From NCBI GenBank assembly GCA_002320775.1, contig DCKY01000077.1:6246-26495 (forward strand): 20,250 bases of DNA, given 5' to 3'. Positions 1 through 7,966 of the stretch are shown one piece after another; positions within the stretch are counted from its first letter, which is position 1, and every line of letters starts with the position of its first letter. The position numbers and the translations under genes are program-made. The notes under the pieces are model-generated. The model had not been told where the DNA came from. It was given only the letters and a program-made list of their open reading frames with translations, and did no database searches. This DNA comes from Planctomycetes bacterium UBA1662 (GTDB lineage: Bacteria > Planctomycetota > UBA8108).

Positions 1-1803
1 GACATCGACATCTCCATCTGTATCAAAATCGAAAACAATCCACGCATCAGGAGCGTAATCGCCTCCGGCGGAATTCTTCAGAGTTCCCACCTTCCGGAAA
101 GAGAAAGGATTGGCACTGGTGGTCTGGTTTCGATAGAGAACCAGGCTTCCAGCAGCCAGGTCGTCGGCCATCGCCTCGCTGACCAGGTCCAGGCGTCCAT
201 CGTTGTCGAGATCCGCAAGCTGGATCTTCCGGCTAGAGTCAAATCCCGAGATGGGATTGCGCAGAGGCACGAACTGGAGCTCGAGAAGATTCTCGGGATC
301 ATTGAGGTCAAACTGGCCATCAGCAGGAAGGCCCATGGTCAGCTGAAAGATGGTCAGGTAGCCGGTAGACTCCGGCTCTTCCTCTTCCACCGGGAGTCCG
401 AGATCGCCAAGATCTCCAAAGTCGCCAAGCCCGGCGGGAAGACCAGGCACCGCGTCAGCGGCAAAGCTGCCGTCCCCATGCAGGGCCATCAGCTCCGGCA
501 AACCGTCTGAATCCAGGTCCGCAAGATAAAGACTGGCGGCGGGAGCTCCCTCACCCCCATCGAAAAGGGTTGCGAAATCCAACCGGGCCTCGGAAGAGGA
601 GATGGAGCCTGAATCGCCGACACGGTATTCCTGCAACCGCAGCTCACCCTGAGAACCCAGCAGCATCGCCACGATCTGGACCGATCCATTAGCATCCGCA
701 TCCACAGCCACCGCATCCGTAAAGGTCCAGCCTGCGGGCACCGCGGCTGTACCCTGGCGGCCCTGGGAGCTGTAGAGAGTCATCAGGGTGGAGCTGACCG
801 TGAGCAACTCAACCGCCCCTGAACCCGGCATAAAATCAGCCGCCAGGACTGCTACAGCCCCATCAGGCGCCAATGGCTCGAGATAATCCGGCTCCCAGCC
901 GCCCTCGTTCAGACCGGGACGAACCTGGAAGGTCAATTGGTAAGGAGACAATGGAGACGAATCGGCACCGGTGATATTGCTGGTGAAGGCCACGCTGACC
1001 TTCTCCCCGGGCAGGAAACTGTCAGAGGCCTCAAGGACATGAACCACGCTGGTCAACACATCGTTCTGCTCCAGCCGCGAGACACCGCCCGCGTGGCTTC
1101 CAGACTGCCCCCCCATTACCCGGACCGCGTCACTCTCGGTCCCGGCGGTGATGTTCTCGCTGAGATAGGCTGTCACCGCTGGTCTCAGGCCGGCGGCCCC
1201 GGAAGACTGCGGCGGGATGGCCTCACGCACAAAAAGCTCTCCCTCCGAGCGGGCCTCTCCGCCTTCAACGGTAAAGCTGAAAACATAGGGAGCTGAGAAG
1301 GGAACGTTGAGAACGGTAACGCTTTCAGACACCTTCACCGTAATCCGTTCACCGGGCTTGAACTGCTCAAGCGGGCTGAGCAGGAAGACCAGGGTGTTGT
1401 CCCCCGCCGGCTCCTCAGTTCCTTGTGATGGATCCAGGGGGTCGATCAATTCGGGCGGCTGGTTGATTCCAGCCTGGAACTCCGCAATCGTCTGGCCGCT
1501 GAAAACATCCTGTTCATTGGCGGCTACAATCGTGCCGCTGTATTCACCACTGGTCTGGTCACCGGTCACGGTCATCATCCCCGACTCTGTATTCGTGATG
1601 TCGGACGCGGTCATCGTATTGGTAAGCCGGACAGCTATGACCGGCTGAGCCATGACTTCGCTATCACCGCGGGCGGGAATGGTCCATTCAACATCCGCGG
1701 AATCGTATTTACAGGCAGGCAGAACCGCCAGGGCCGGAAGCACCAGGAGACTCAGCAGGCGAACGAAACGCGAAAAAACAGGGAGGGAAGACTCTCTTAG
1801 CAT
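1..1803 (-). CDS. Secreted lipoprotein with Ig-like domains and FG-GAP repeats (partial, C-terminus outside window)
   Basis: The frame is open for 601 codons from ATG at 1803 to the left edge, so the C-terminus is missing. The N-terminus has a basic start, a hydrophobic stretch (residues 14-29) and a lipobox-like LPAC with Cys31, so I infer a lipid-anchored exported protein. Residues about 40-180 and 200-297 look like two SbsA-type Ig-like (Big_5) domains: each ends in a FxPGExxxV...PYxxxFxV pattern (FKPGERITV, FLPGEKVSV). From about residue 364 come FG-GAP/VCBS-type calcium-loop repeats, such as LADLDSDGLPELM, LADLDNDGRLDLV and FDFDTDGDVDV; these usually form a beta-propeller for extracellular binding. 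An AGAGAAG stretch lies about 6 bases before the ATG; an in-frame GTG two codons upstream is the alternative start. The ligand is unknown. It may belong to the same surface programme as the dockerin genes upstream, but that rests only on proximity. Confidence 0.85.
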   Translation of the reverse strand, partial: MLRESSLPVFSRFVRLLSLLVLPALAVLPACKYDSADVEWTIPARGDSEVMAQPVIAVRLTNTMTASDITNTESGMMTVTGDQTSGEYSGTIVAANEQDVFSGQTIAEFQAGINQPPELIDPLDPSQGTEEPAGDNTLVFLLSPLEQFKPGERITVKVSESVTVLNVPFSAPYVFSFTVEGGEARSEGELFVREAIPPQSSGAAGLRPAVTAYLSENITAGTESDAVRVMGGQSGSHAGGVSRLEQNDVLTSVVHVLEASDSFLPGEKVSVAFTSNITGADSSPLSPYQLTFQVRPGLNEGGWEPDYLEPLAPDGAVAVLAADFMPGSGAVELLTVSSTLMTLYSSQGRQGTAAVPAGWTFTDAVAVDADANGSVQIVAMLLGSQGELRLQEYRVGDSGSISSSEARLDFATLFDGGEGAPAASLYLADLDSDGLPELMALHGDGSFAADAVPGLPAGLGDFGDLGDLGLPVEEEEPESTGYLTIFQLTMGLPADGQFDLNDPENLLELQFVPLRNPISGFDSSRKIQLADLDNDGRLDLVSEAMADDLAAGSLVLYRNQTTSANPFSFRKVGTLKNSAGGDYAPDAWIVFDFDTDGDVDV

Positions 1804-2297
1804 GATCACTTCTCTGGGGGTGGAAACCAGTCAGATGCCAGGAAGATCCGGAAAGAAGATCGTATCACAGGAGGAACATCCGGCATCCTGCCAAAACTCA
1901 TTAAGTACCCCTCTACCGGATTTCTCCAGGTAGCCCACGGGAACTTTTATTCAACTCGGGAAATTTCAGGCTGCCTCAGAGACCCGGATTCTCCTCAACT
2001 GGAGGTCCGTAGCTTGCGAAACTGAAATTCCCCTTCATCAACTGCCATATTATTCAGAACCATTCTGCCCGCTGGAATCGCGAACAAAGGTATGTTACGG
2101 GGATACGCTCAATGTTAAGGCCTGAACAGGGAGAATTCAACTTTCCGCCCACGCCTGAAGCCATAAGGATATTATTTTAAATGGCTTACAGAATATTCCG
2201 GTTGTCACGGAAATCTGCCGCTATGGTGATAATTTTCTCTGAATCCCCATCCAGCCGTTAGACAGCCTCGAAGGAGTCGCCTTCTTGCTGGCAATCT
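1804..2297. other. Intergenic region between lipoprotein gene and dockerin gene
   Basis: No supported gene lies in these 494 bases. It should hold the 3' end of the upstream dockerin gene and the promoter of the lipoprotein gene. I found no hairpin with a U-tract just after 2298 and no -35/-10 pair on the minus strand that I trust. A/T-rich patches near 2160-2200 could be promoter material. Confidence 0.5.
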
Positions 2298-3773
2298 TCA
2301 GTTAGCTGGGAAGCATATATGTGACCCAGGCTCGCAATCATCAATCCCGAGGCCTTCTACTGTCCCGCAATCGGGGTAGGGACCATCGGGCGGAGCGTAG
2401 AGCGCGAAGTTCGTGGAACCTGGCTGCAGCCTGTAGTTGATGATGTACAGCGCATCGGAGATGGATAGCGCCCCATCATTGTTGGCATCCGCAGCCGGAA
2501 GACAGGCTGTCATCTCACCGTTGTAGAACAGCATCTGAACGATCCAGATTCCATCGGCGATATCCACATGGGCATCGTTATTGGCATCTCCACGAATGAA
2601 TGTCGGGTCGAGAGCGACTGGGATACCCTGGAGGACCACGGTCTTTGTTTCTTCTACGAACTCAGGAACAACCCCGTCACCGTTAACGACAAACAGGATC
2701 TCCAGCGGCCGATCTTCACCAAGGGTGGTGTCGACAAAGCTGAGCTCCACATCTCTCGAATCGTCTCCAACAAGCGAGACCAGTGACCTCAACGTAATAG
2801 AATCGAGATGGACGGCAGACAGGGGGTCAAGGCTGAGAACCTCCGTACCCGGAGCGCCCAGTTCCACAACAGCCCCGACACTGATGCCGGTGATCGTTCC
2901 ATCTATATCCCGGTCATCGAGCTTGTAGTTCAGAAACTCAGGCCCCTCGCCACCATTCAGGGCGGCGACAGCCGGCCCGGGAGTGACCGCGATACATTCG
3001 ACAGCCTCGTGATCGACTCTCACCGAATAGGACCAGCCCTGCAGGTCGACGGGATTTTCCTTACCCAGGTTCGACACCTCGACCTGGACATCGATCGTGT
3101 CCTCTCGATTAGCCGGCAACACGCATGGCTCCTCGGAGCTGAAAGAGAGGCCCAGGGAGACTTCGTCCTCAACGGGCGGAATGGCGCAGGCGACGTTGAC
3201 GCCGGCTCCCGTTATCTGGTCGGGAAGAATCGCCTGGCCATCGATGGTCAGGTTGATCTCAACAGGAACACGCCCGGGCTGCGAAAGATCGGAGACAAAG
3301 TTGATTTCCGTCGCCAGCCCTTCAACGCCTTCGGCGCATCCGAGCACGGTGTAGTTGGCGAAGCAGAAGCTGAAGAAATCCGACACCGGAACCTCGGCGG
3401 GCTCGATAAAGGAGAGTACGACACCCTGGATAATGCCGATTCGAGTTCCATCATCTGACTCGATAATCTCGGTGAGAGTAAAGCTGGGAGCGACGAGCGC
3501 CGCCTCAGCATCAGACCCCTTCATGGTGACGCTCTCAGCCTGCAAGACCGTCGGATCGTGGCGAACACCAAAGGACCAGCCCTGCGTTCCACCCGCCCGC
3601 GAAACGACTCCGGGCGTGGCCATGACCGTATCGCCCGGCCCGTAGGCTCCCCCTTCCCCCCTGTCGAGTCGGATCTCGAGGTCAAAATCCCCGGCCTGCC
3701 CGAAAAGAACGGGAGACAGAGCCATGACGGTCAGAACGACCCAGGACCGCCATAATGTATTCAAGGCCTGCAT
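2298..3773 (-). CDS. Secreted protein with two cohesin-like modules and a C-terminal dockerin-like domain
   Basis: The product is 491 residues. I chose ATG at 3773 because AAGGAG lies 6 bases upstream and a typical signal peptide follows (MQALNTLWRSWVVLTVMALS, cleavage near FGQA); the frame stays open to a TTG at 3905, but without those signs. Two modules of about 170-180 residues follow (about 30-196 and 204-384). Each has a QGWS motif after the first strands (TQGWSFGV, LQGWSYSV) and strand-rich sequence like that of cohesin-type beta-sandwiches. They are divergent members of the module family in the genes upstream and lack the VSQGGLRNTGFEK block. A dockerin-like domain (about 392-468) has two calcium-loop repeats, DANNDAHVDIAD and DANNDGALSISD, each followed by a hydrophobic helix. 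The tail has PYPDCG and two more Cys. I infer an extracellular structural or binding protein; no catalytic domain is visible. Confidence 0.85.
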   Translation of the reverse strand: MQALNTLWRSWVVLTVMALSPVLFGQAGDFDLEIRLDRGEGGAYGPGDTVMATPGVVSRAGGTQGWSFGVRHDPTVLQAESVTMKGSDAEAALVAPSFTLTEIIESDDGTRIGIIQGVVLSFIEPAEVPVSDFFSFCFANYTVLGCAEGVEGLATEINFVSDLSQPGRVPVEINLTIDGQAILPDQITGAGVNVACAIPPVEDEVSLGLSFSSEEPCVLPANREDTIDVQVEVSNLGKENPVDLQGWSYSVRVDHEAVECIAVTPGPAVAALNGGEGPEFLNYKLDDRDIDGTITGISVGAVVELGAPGTEVLSLDPLSAVHLDSITLRSLVSLVGDDSRDVELSFVDTTLGEDRPLEILFVVNGDGVVPEFVEETKTVVLQGIPVALDPTFIRGDANNDAHVDIADGIWIVQMLFYNGEMTACLPAADANNDGALSISDALYIINYRLQPGSTNFALYAPPDGPYPDCGTVEGLGIDDCEPGSHICFPAN

Positions 3774-3960
3774 TTCACTCTCCTTGCGCATTGAAAATGC
3801 GACAATAAAAACAATGCAATAGAAGCCTCCACTCGGGGCAGGCTTTACCGCTAATGAACTTGGTTTTCCAGTAATGGCGCCACTGTTCTCAGCCGCTTCC
3901 GCCAATCCGTACCAGGCGGTGGCTTCAGTTGAAATCAGGCGCCAATCTCTTCAATGATTC

Positions 3961-3988
3961 AGCCAGTTTCCGGTCAACCGGACTGGCT
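3961..3988 (-). repeat. Inverted repeat in the leader of the 2298-3773 gene
   Basis: AGCCAGT and ACTGGCT form a 7-bp outer stem. CCGG/CCGG forms an inner stem, with a 2-base bulge and a TCAA loop (plus-strand reading). It lies inside the predicted 5' leader. No U-tract follows on either strand, so it is a possible RNA structure rather than a terminator. Confidence 0.45.
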
Positions 3989-4105
3989 TTCCTCCGCTCC
4001 ACTGCCTTTAGCCCAGCTGTTTTCCACCAGCAAAAGCAATACTCAACAAAGGCAGAACTTACGGAAGGCGGTTCATTCAGACACAAAAAAATGAGACCAG
4101 TCACG

Positions 4106-4134
4106 ATTATATGGCTCACCCAGAAGGCTGTCAA
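4106..4134 (-). promoter_or_regulatory. Perfect-consensus sigma70 promoter for the 2298-3773 gene
   Basis: On the minus strand TTGACA (4134-4129) is separated by exactly 17 bases from TATAAT (4111-4106). Both hexamers match the consensus at all six positions. Transcription should start near 4099 and run left to the dockerin gene at 3773, leaving a leader of about 325 bases. No other gene start lies between. Confidence 0.7.
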
Positions 4135-4410
4135 CGCAGGTAAATAAAGGAGCCAATCCGAGATAGAGAAATGGCTTCAAACGGTTGATTTCAGGTAAAA
4201 ACAGCGGAATTAGGGTGTTGTAAGGTGTCTCCAGCGCCAGGAGGGCCATATCCAGCACAGAAGAGATTTTTCAAATACCGGCCTGCTTCCCTCCTGAACC
4301 ACGCCTTGAACGCTGCAGAAGCCTCCTGGAGGGCTCTCGAACGTCTCCAGGCACTCGGACAGCCGCTTTTCAGCAAGCTGAAATACCGCCCAGGACAGGC
4401 CAGGAATTAG

Positions 4411-4448
4411 AAAAATCCCCGTGACCGGAGGAATCCTGTCACGGGGAT
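4411..4448 (-). terminator. Rho-independent terminator of the 4479-5990 gene
   Basis: An 11-bp perfect stem (4415-4425 with 4438-4448; ATCCCCGTGAC/GTCACGGGGAT) has a 12-base loop. In minus-strand reading it is followed by a run of T. It begins about 30 bases after the stop codon at 4479. Confidence 0.88.
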
Positions 4449-4478
4449 CTCATACTCTTCATTTAGCAGCGAAATGGA

Positions 4479-5990
4479 TCAGGAACAGCCCTGCGTATCG
4501 CTGTCACAGCCGAGGCCATCCTCATCCAGAATCGAATCGCCATCCCTGCCACAGGAGGGGAAGGGAGCCGAAGGAGCCGCACCCGCGCGGAACTGATGAT
4601 TGATCATCAACATGACGTCGGTAACGTCGACATTGGAGTCGTCGTTTGCATCAGCCGCATCTTCACAAGAGGGCTCAGGACCATTTCGAAAGAGGTAGTT
4701 GACCACATTGATAGGATCAGCAATGTCCATCTTGCCATCGCTGTTGACGTCACCGCGAAGGAAAGAGCTCCTGAGATCTTCGATCTCGGTGAACGAAACA
4801 TTCAGAACCTGGCGGGCACAGAAATCGGCCGAGCTGCCGCCAACAGTGGCGACGTTGGCCACCGGCTGGCCAGCTCCAACCAGCCCATCGTCCCAGGAGA
4901 TGCTGCCTGCAATCGCATCAGCCCCCTGCTCCGAAGCTGACTCGAGCGAGAGTGCGAGTACGGTCGCCGTACCGACAATATCCAGAGTGATCGGCATGGT
5001 AAAGGAGAGCACCACGGCGCTTACCGCGCCCTGCTGGCCGCCGTTGTCGTCCGGATTGACCACCTCGGTCTTCTCAAAGCCGGTGTTGCGCAGTCCGCCC
5101 TGGCTGACATCTGCAGAGGAGGTGCCATCGGTCGTGGCGCCGACGATGTTCACGCCGCCGTTGACGGCAGCTGAGAGCGACCATCCCTGCACTCCGTCGC
5201 CACCGGTGTTGTTACTCACAATCGCGGCGAAAACGTCGACCGCTCCAATTCCTCCGGTAGGAACCTCAACCGAGAGGGAAGCATCATCATCGACTGACCC
5301 GGCCAGCATACCGGCGTTCAGCTCAGCAGCCTGGCCGAGGCTCTCGGCCTGGAAGATCAGGTTCGGGCTCGCGCCCTCACAGGTAACCGCTGCAATGCAG
5401 TTGACGGTTGCCGAAGAGAAGGACGGATCGACCGTCTGGCCATTCCAGGTGACCGTGTTCTCCACCGGCTGCCCGGCACCTTTACACCCATCGGCATAAG
5501 ACACGGTACCCGCGCCGCCCTCCTCGGGGATCGTCGCCTCAACCGCGACCTTGGCGATCTCGTTGACAGAATCGCTGGGCAAGGTGATGGGCTGCACAAA
5601 AGACAGCACCACGGCGCTCACGGCGCCTTCAAAGCCATCGCAGGGAGATCCCGCTCCAGCCTCGGTCGTTGTCTCGCTCTTTTCAAAACCGGTATTGCGA
5701 AGCCCGCCCTGTGAGACATCGGCCGCAACCGTTCCATCCGTCGTAATTCCAGTGATCGCGACACAACCTTCAGCCGCCAGGCTGATCGACCACCCCTGAG
5801 CTCCTCCATCCGCATCCCCTCCCTGGGACATCGTGCAGGTAAGCTCGAGGGAATGAGCCGAACCAGGATTGCCGGCAACATCTCCGCCGCCGCCGATTGC
5901 AAGATCGAAAGTCGGCTGCGCAAAAGCGGTGCCGGCTCCAAGTACAAGTAATCCTGTGAGGATTACGCCACGGAAAACCAGACTTCTCAT
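4479..5990 (-). CDS. Secreted protein with two QGWS modules and a C-terminal dockerin-like domain
   Basis: The product is 503 residues. GGGAGG lies 5 bases before ATG 5990, and a clear signal peptide (MRSLVFRGVILTGLLVLGAG, cleavage after AFA) follows. Two copies of one module (about 26-200 and 210-400) share AQGWS/VQGWS, ADVSQGGLRNTGFEK (90-104 and 293-307), GAVSAVVLSF..PITL and GAGQPV.N.VT. A dockerin-like domain (about 410-476) has calcium loops DVNSDGKMDIAD and DANDDSNVDVTD, each with a following helix. The tail carries PFPSCG and ends in a Cys pair pattern (GLGCDSDTQGC). Module 2 plus the dockerin-like domain closely resemble the whole mature product of the neighbouring gene 6442-7374, pointing to duplication. 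The family is a cohesin-like beta-sandwich by pattern only; I do not recognise a named family for the QGWS module. I infer a calcium-binding extracellular or surface structural protein, expressed as its own unit with a strong terminator. Confidence 0.88.
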   Translation of the reverse strand: MRSLVFRGVILTGLLVLGAGTAFAQPTFDLAIGGGGDVAGNPGSAHSLELTCTMSQGGDADGGAQGWSISLAAEGCVAITGITTDGTVAADVSQGGLRNTGFEKSETTTEAGAGSPCDGFEGAVSAVVLSFVQPITLPSDSVNEIAKVAVEATIPEEGGAGTVSYADGCKGAGQPVENTVTWNGQTVDPSFSSATVNCIAAVTCEGASPNLIFQAESLGQAAELNAGMLAGSVDDDASLSVEVPTGGIGAVDVFAAIVSNNTGGDGVQGWSLSAAVNGGVNIVGATTDGTSSADVSQGGLRNTGFEKTEVVNPDDNGGQQGAVSAVVLSFTMPITLDIVGTATVLALSLESASEQGADAIAGSISWDDGLVGAGQPVANVATVGGSSADFCARQVLNVSFTEIEDLRSSFLRGDVNSDGKMDIADPINVVNYLFRNGPEPSCEDAADANDDSNVDVTDVMLMINHQFRAGAAPSAPFPSCGRDGDSILDEDGLGCDSDTQGCS

Positions 5991-6441
5991 TTTTTCCTCC
6001 CGAAACTAAACACGATCCCCTCGTTCTCCGGAATCAACATCATGCCAACCGGAATGTTGAATTTCCGGATGCAACTATCTGAAATCCCAAGAGTCGGAAC
6101 AAGTCGTCGTCTCACGACACGGATCACAATTTCTATTTAAAACCAGCCGCCCTCTTTCATGACCCTGAAGAGAACACACTGGTCCGATAACACTATGCGA
6201 AACCAATTCTATCCCTTGATCACACCGTGAGATACTAGCATTTAATAAAAGAAGCCAGTTTTGGCGAAAAGCTCTCTGAGCTGCCTGCTGAGGCCTCTCC
6301 GGTGAAACACTTAACTCTCCACTAACATCAAAAAGAGACGGACCTGGAAGCTTTCAGCTCACCAGGCCCGTCTCTTCAGATTCAGTATGTTCCAGGCTTG
6401 AAACCTGACGGCAATTCAAGCCCGGCTCAGGTTTCACTCAC
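5991..6441. other. Intergenic region with terminator; promoter not identified
   Basis: These 451 bases hold the terminator of the upstream gene (6330-6376) and must hold the promoter and leader of the 5990 start. Candidate -10-like sequences (TAGAAT, TATCTC in minus-strand reading near 6200-6240) lack a convincing -35. No gene is supported here. Confidence 0.5.
6330..6376 (-). terminator. Rho-independent terminator of the 6442-7374 gene
   Basis: AAGAGACGG (6333-6341) pairs with CCGTCTCTT (6368-6376). After one mismatch CCTGG pairs with CCAGG; the loop is 14 bases. On the minus strand the stem runs into a T-tract (A run at 6330-6334 on plus). It lies about 65 bases after the stop codon. Confidence 0.82.
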
Positions 6442-7374
6442 CTAATTACAAATCGACGACTCGCAATCAACATCACCGGCCTCTCCACAGGAAGGATACG
6501 GAGCACCTGGCGCCGGGCCTCCGGAGAATCTGAAGGCAATATTGTAGAGCGCGTCGGAAACGTCATTCAGTCCGTCGCCATTACAATCTACGCTGGCAAG
6601 GCACGTTGCCGCCGCCCCGCCGCGGAAGAGACTGTTAACAATGAAAATCGCGTCCGCGATATCGGACTGACCATCATCATTCGGATCACAGCGCAGGAAC
6701 GAAGGGTAGACGACCCTCTCAAAAATGACATCGGCGGCCTGGCACGTACAGAAATCGGCCGTGGCGCCGCTGACGGTGGCTACATTCGCGACCGGCTGGC
6801 CAGCGCCAACGAGACCGTCCTGCCACGCAACCCGTACTTCCTGGGGCTCGGCGCCCAGGGGCTCCGAGGTGGCGATATCGATATTCAAGACGCCAGCGGT
6901 TCCAGAACCGCTCAAGGTCACGGGCATGGTGAAGGAAAGCACCACAGCGCTTACCGCGCCCAGAGCTCCCTCGTTGCGATCAGGATCCACGACCTCGGTC
7001 TTTTCAAAACCGACGCTGCGCAGTCCACCCTGGCTGACATCAGCGCCAGCGGTCCCATCAAGATTTGCACCGGTGGGAATTCCTCCGGTAACCAGGGCGG
7101 AAAGTGACCAGCCCTGGACACCGCCGGCAGCGATGCCATTGGAAACAATCGCGGCATGTACAGTAGCGGTACCGATCTCGCCCTCAGCGGCATAGACGGT
7201 TGAGAGACGAGACTCGTCAATACCATCAAGAGCGCTGAGATCAGCGGATTCGACAATGGCCTCGTCGACAATCGCGATGCTCAGTGACGCCTCCGCACAA
7301 TCCCCGGCATTGACCACACCTGCCAGGCAGAATGCCGTCAAAAAACCGAAACAGCTTCCGAGAAGATATTTCAT
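6442..7374 (-). CDS. Secreted protein with one QGWS module and a C-terminal dockerin-like domain
   Basis: The product is 310 residues. I chose ATG 7374 because GGAGG lies 8 bases upstream and a good signal peptide follows (MKYLLGSCFGFLTAFCLAGV, cleavage after VNA); upstream in-frame ATGs overlap or precede that site. One module (about 30-220) has VQGWS, ADVSQGGLRSVGFEKTEV (111-128), GAVSAVVLSFTMPVTL and DGLVGAGQPVANVATV. A dockerin-like domain follows (about 226-292), with loops DPNDDGQSDIAD and DCNGDGLNDVSD. The short tail has PYPSCG and ends CESSICN. It is the minimal member of the cluster: one module, one dockerin-like domain. Its sequence is closest to module 2 plus dockerin of the next gene (4479-5990), including the same DFC after the last strand, so one probably arose from the other. 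An extracellular, calcium-dependent structural role is inferred. Confidence 0.87.
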   Translation of the reverse strand: MKYLLGSCFGFLTAFCLAGVVNAGDCAEASLSIAIVDEAIVESADLSALDGIDESRLSTVYAAEGEIGTATVHAAIVSNGIAAGGVQGWSLSALVTGGIPTGANLDGTAGADVSQGGLRSVGFEKTEVVDPDRNEGALGAVSAVVLSFTMPVTLSGSGTAGVLNIDIATSEPLGAEPQEVRVAWQDGLVGAGQPVANVATVSGATADFCTCQAADVIFERVVYPSFLRCDPNDDGQSDIADAIFIVNSLFRGGAAATCLASVDCNGDGLNDVSDALYNIAFRFSGGPAPGAPYPSCGEAGDVDCESSICN

Positions 7375-7444
7375 ATCATTCTCCTCCATGTTGTCAGTAA
7401 TCAAAAAGCCCCTGCGGCGACCGCCGATCTATCAAGACAGATCT

Positions 7445-7457
7445 CCCCCCCCGGGGG
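7445..7457 (-). repeat. Homopolymeric G8 tract upstream of the 6442-7374 gene
   Basis: In minus-strand reading CCCCC is followed by GGGGGGGG. Runs of seven G occur at comparable upstream positions of two other cluster genes (9688-9694 and 11913-11919). Such tracts are prone to slippage; a regulatory role is only a hypothesis. Confidence 0.5.
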
Positions 7458-7907
7458 CCGCATTGACCTTAATCGTTAATTGAAATGAACCACCAGGTGA
7501 GCCCATATAGTCTCAGCCAGCGAATCAACAGCTACAGTCACAGTTACGGCAATAGGGAACCAGGACTTCCTGGAAGCATAAAGCCATCTCTTACTCTCCG
7601 CCTGCAAGACGGAGGCGAACACCCCGGCCCGCGTAGAGCGAAGGGGCTCACCATAAAACCGGTTCACCTGGCACATCGAGAAAGTTCCAAACCACTCCTC
7701 GACAGAGCTCTGCGCGAACCGAAGCACGGCTCAATGGCTCGAGTCCAAACGCTCTCGAAGCCTGAGAACTCAGATAAGAGAAAAGACACCATGGGCAAAC
7801 CAACCCGTCCTTTCAAACACCTGAGCCATCGAGTGTACCGCCCAGAACCCCGGATGGAAGTCCTATATTTTTTTCTTCAAAAGGCTCTTCCGGCCCCGGC
7901 TCGAGGC

Positions 7908-7942
7908 AAAAAAAAATGGGCGGCATCTCGAAGATGCCGCCC
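7908..7942 (-). terminator. Rho-independent terminator of the 7967-9511 gene
   Basis: An 11-bp perfect stem (GGGCGGCATCT at 7918-7928 with AGATGCCGCCC at 7932-7942) has a 3-base loop. In minus-strand reading it is followed by nine T after one A (A run 7908-7916 on plus). It lies 24 bases after the stop codon. It is the strongest terminator in the window. Confidence 0.93.
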
Positions 7943-7966
7943 AAGCAACCCTAACTTAACCCGATC

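Larger units (their letters stand above)
3774..4478. other. Intergenic region with consensus promoter, long leader and upstream terminator
   Basis: No protein gene is supported in these 705 bases. From right to left on the minus strand it holds the terminator of the upstream gene (4411-4448), about 275 bases without recognised elements, a perfect sigma70-type promoter (4106-4134), a hairpin (3961-3988) and the ribosome binding site for the 3773 start. The 5' untranslated leader would be about 325 bases. Confidence 0.6.
7375..7966. other. Intergenic region with terminator and G-tract
   Basis: These 592 bases contain the terminator of the upstream gene (7908-7942) and, 71-78 bases before the 7374 start, a run of eight G (minus-strand reading, 7445-7452) beside five C, which is itself palindromic. 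A partial palindrome GATCTatcaagacAGATC lies at about 7427-7444, and a small CGGCG/CGCCG hairpin near 7414-7425. A plus-strand frame from 7485 crosses the terminator and enters the next gene antisense; I do not accept it as a gene. No clear promoter was found. Confidence 0.5.

Noticed and set aside
3774..3905. N-terminal extension of the 2298-3773 protein
   Set aside because: The signal peptide and AAGGAG point to the internal ATG at 3773; the upstream TTG start would bury the signal peptide.
3925..4134. Minus-strand frame of 69 codons in the leader of the 3773 gene
   Set aside because: It would start with TTG inside the -35 of the consensus promoter and has no Shine-Dalgarno.
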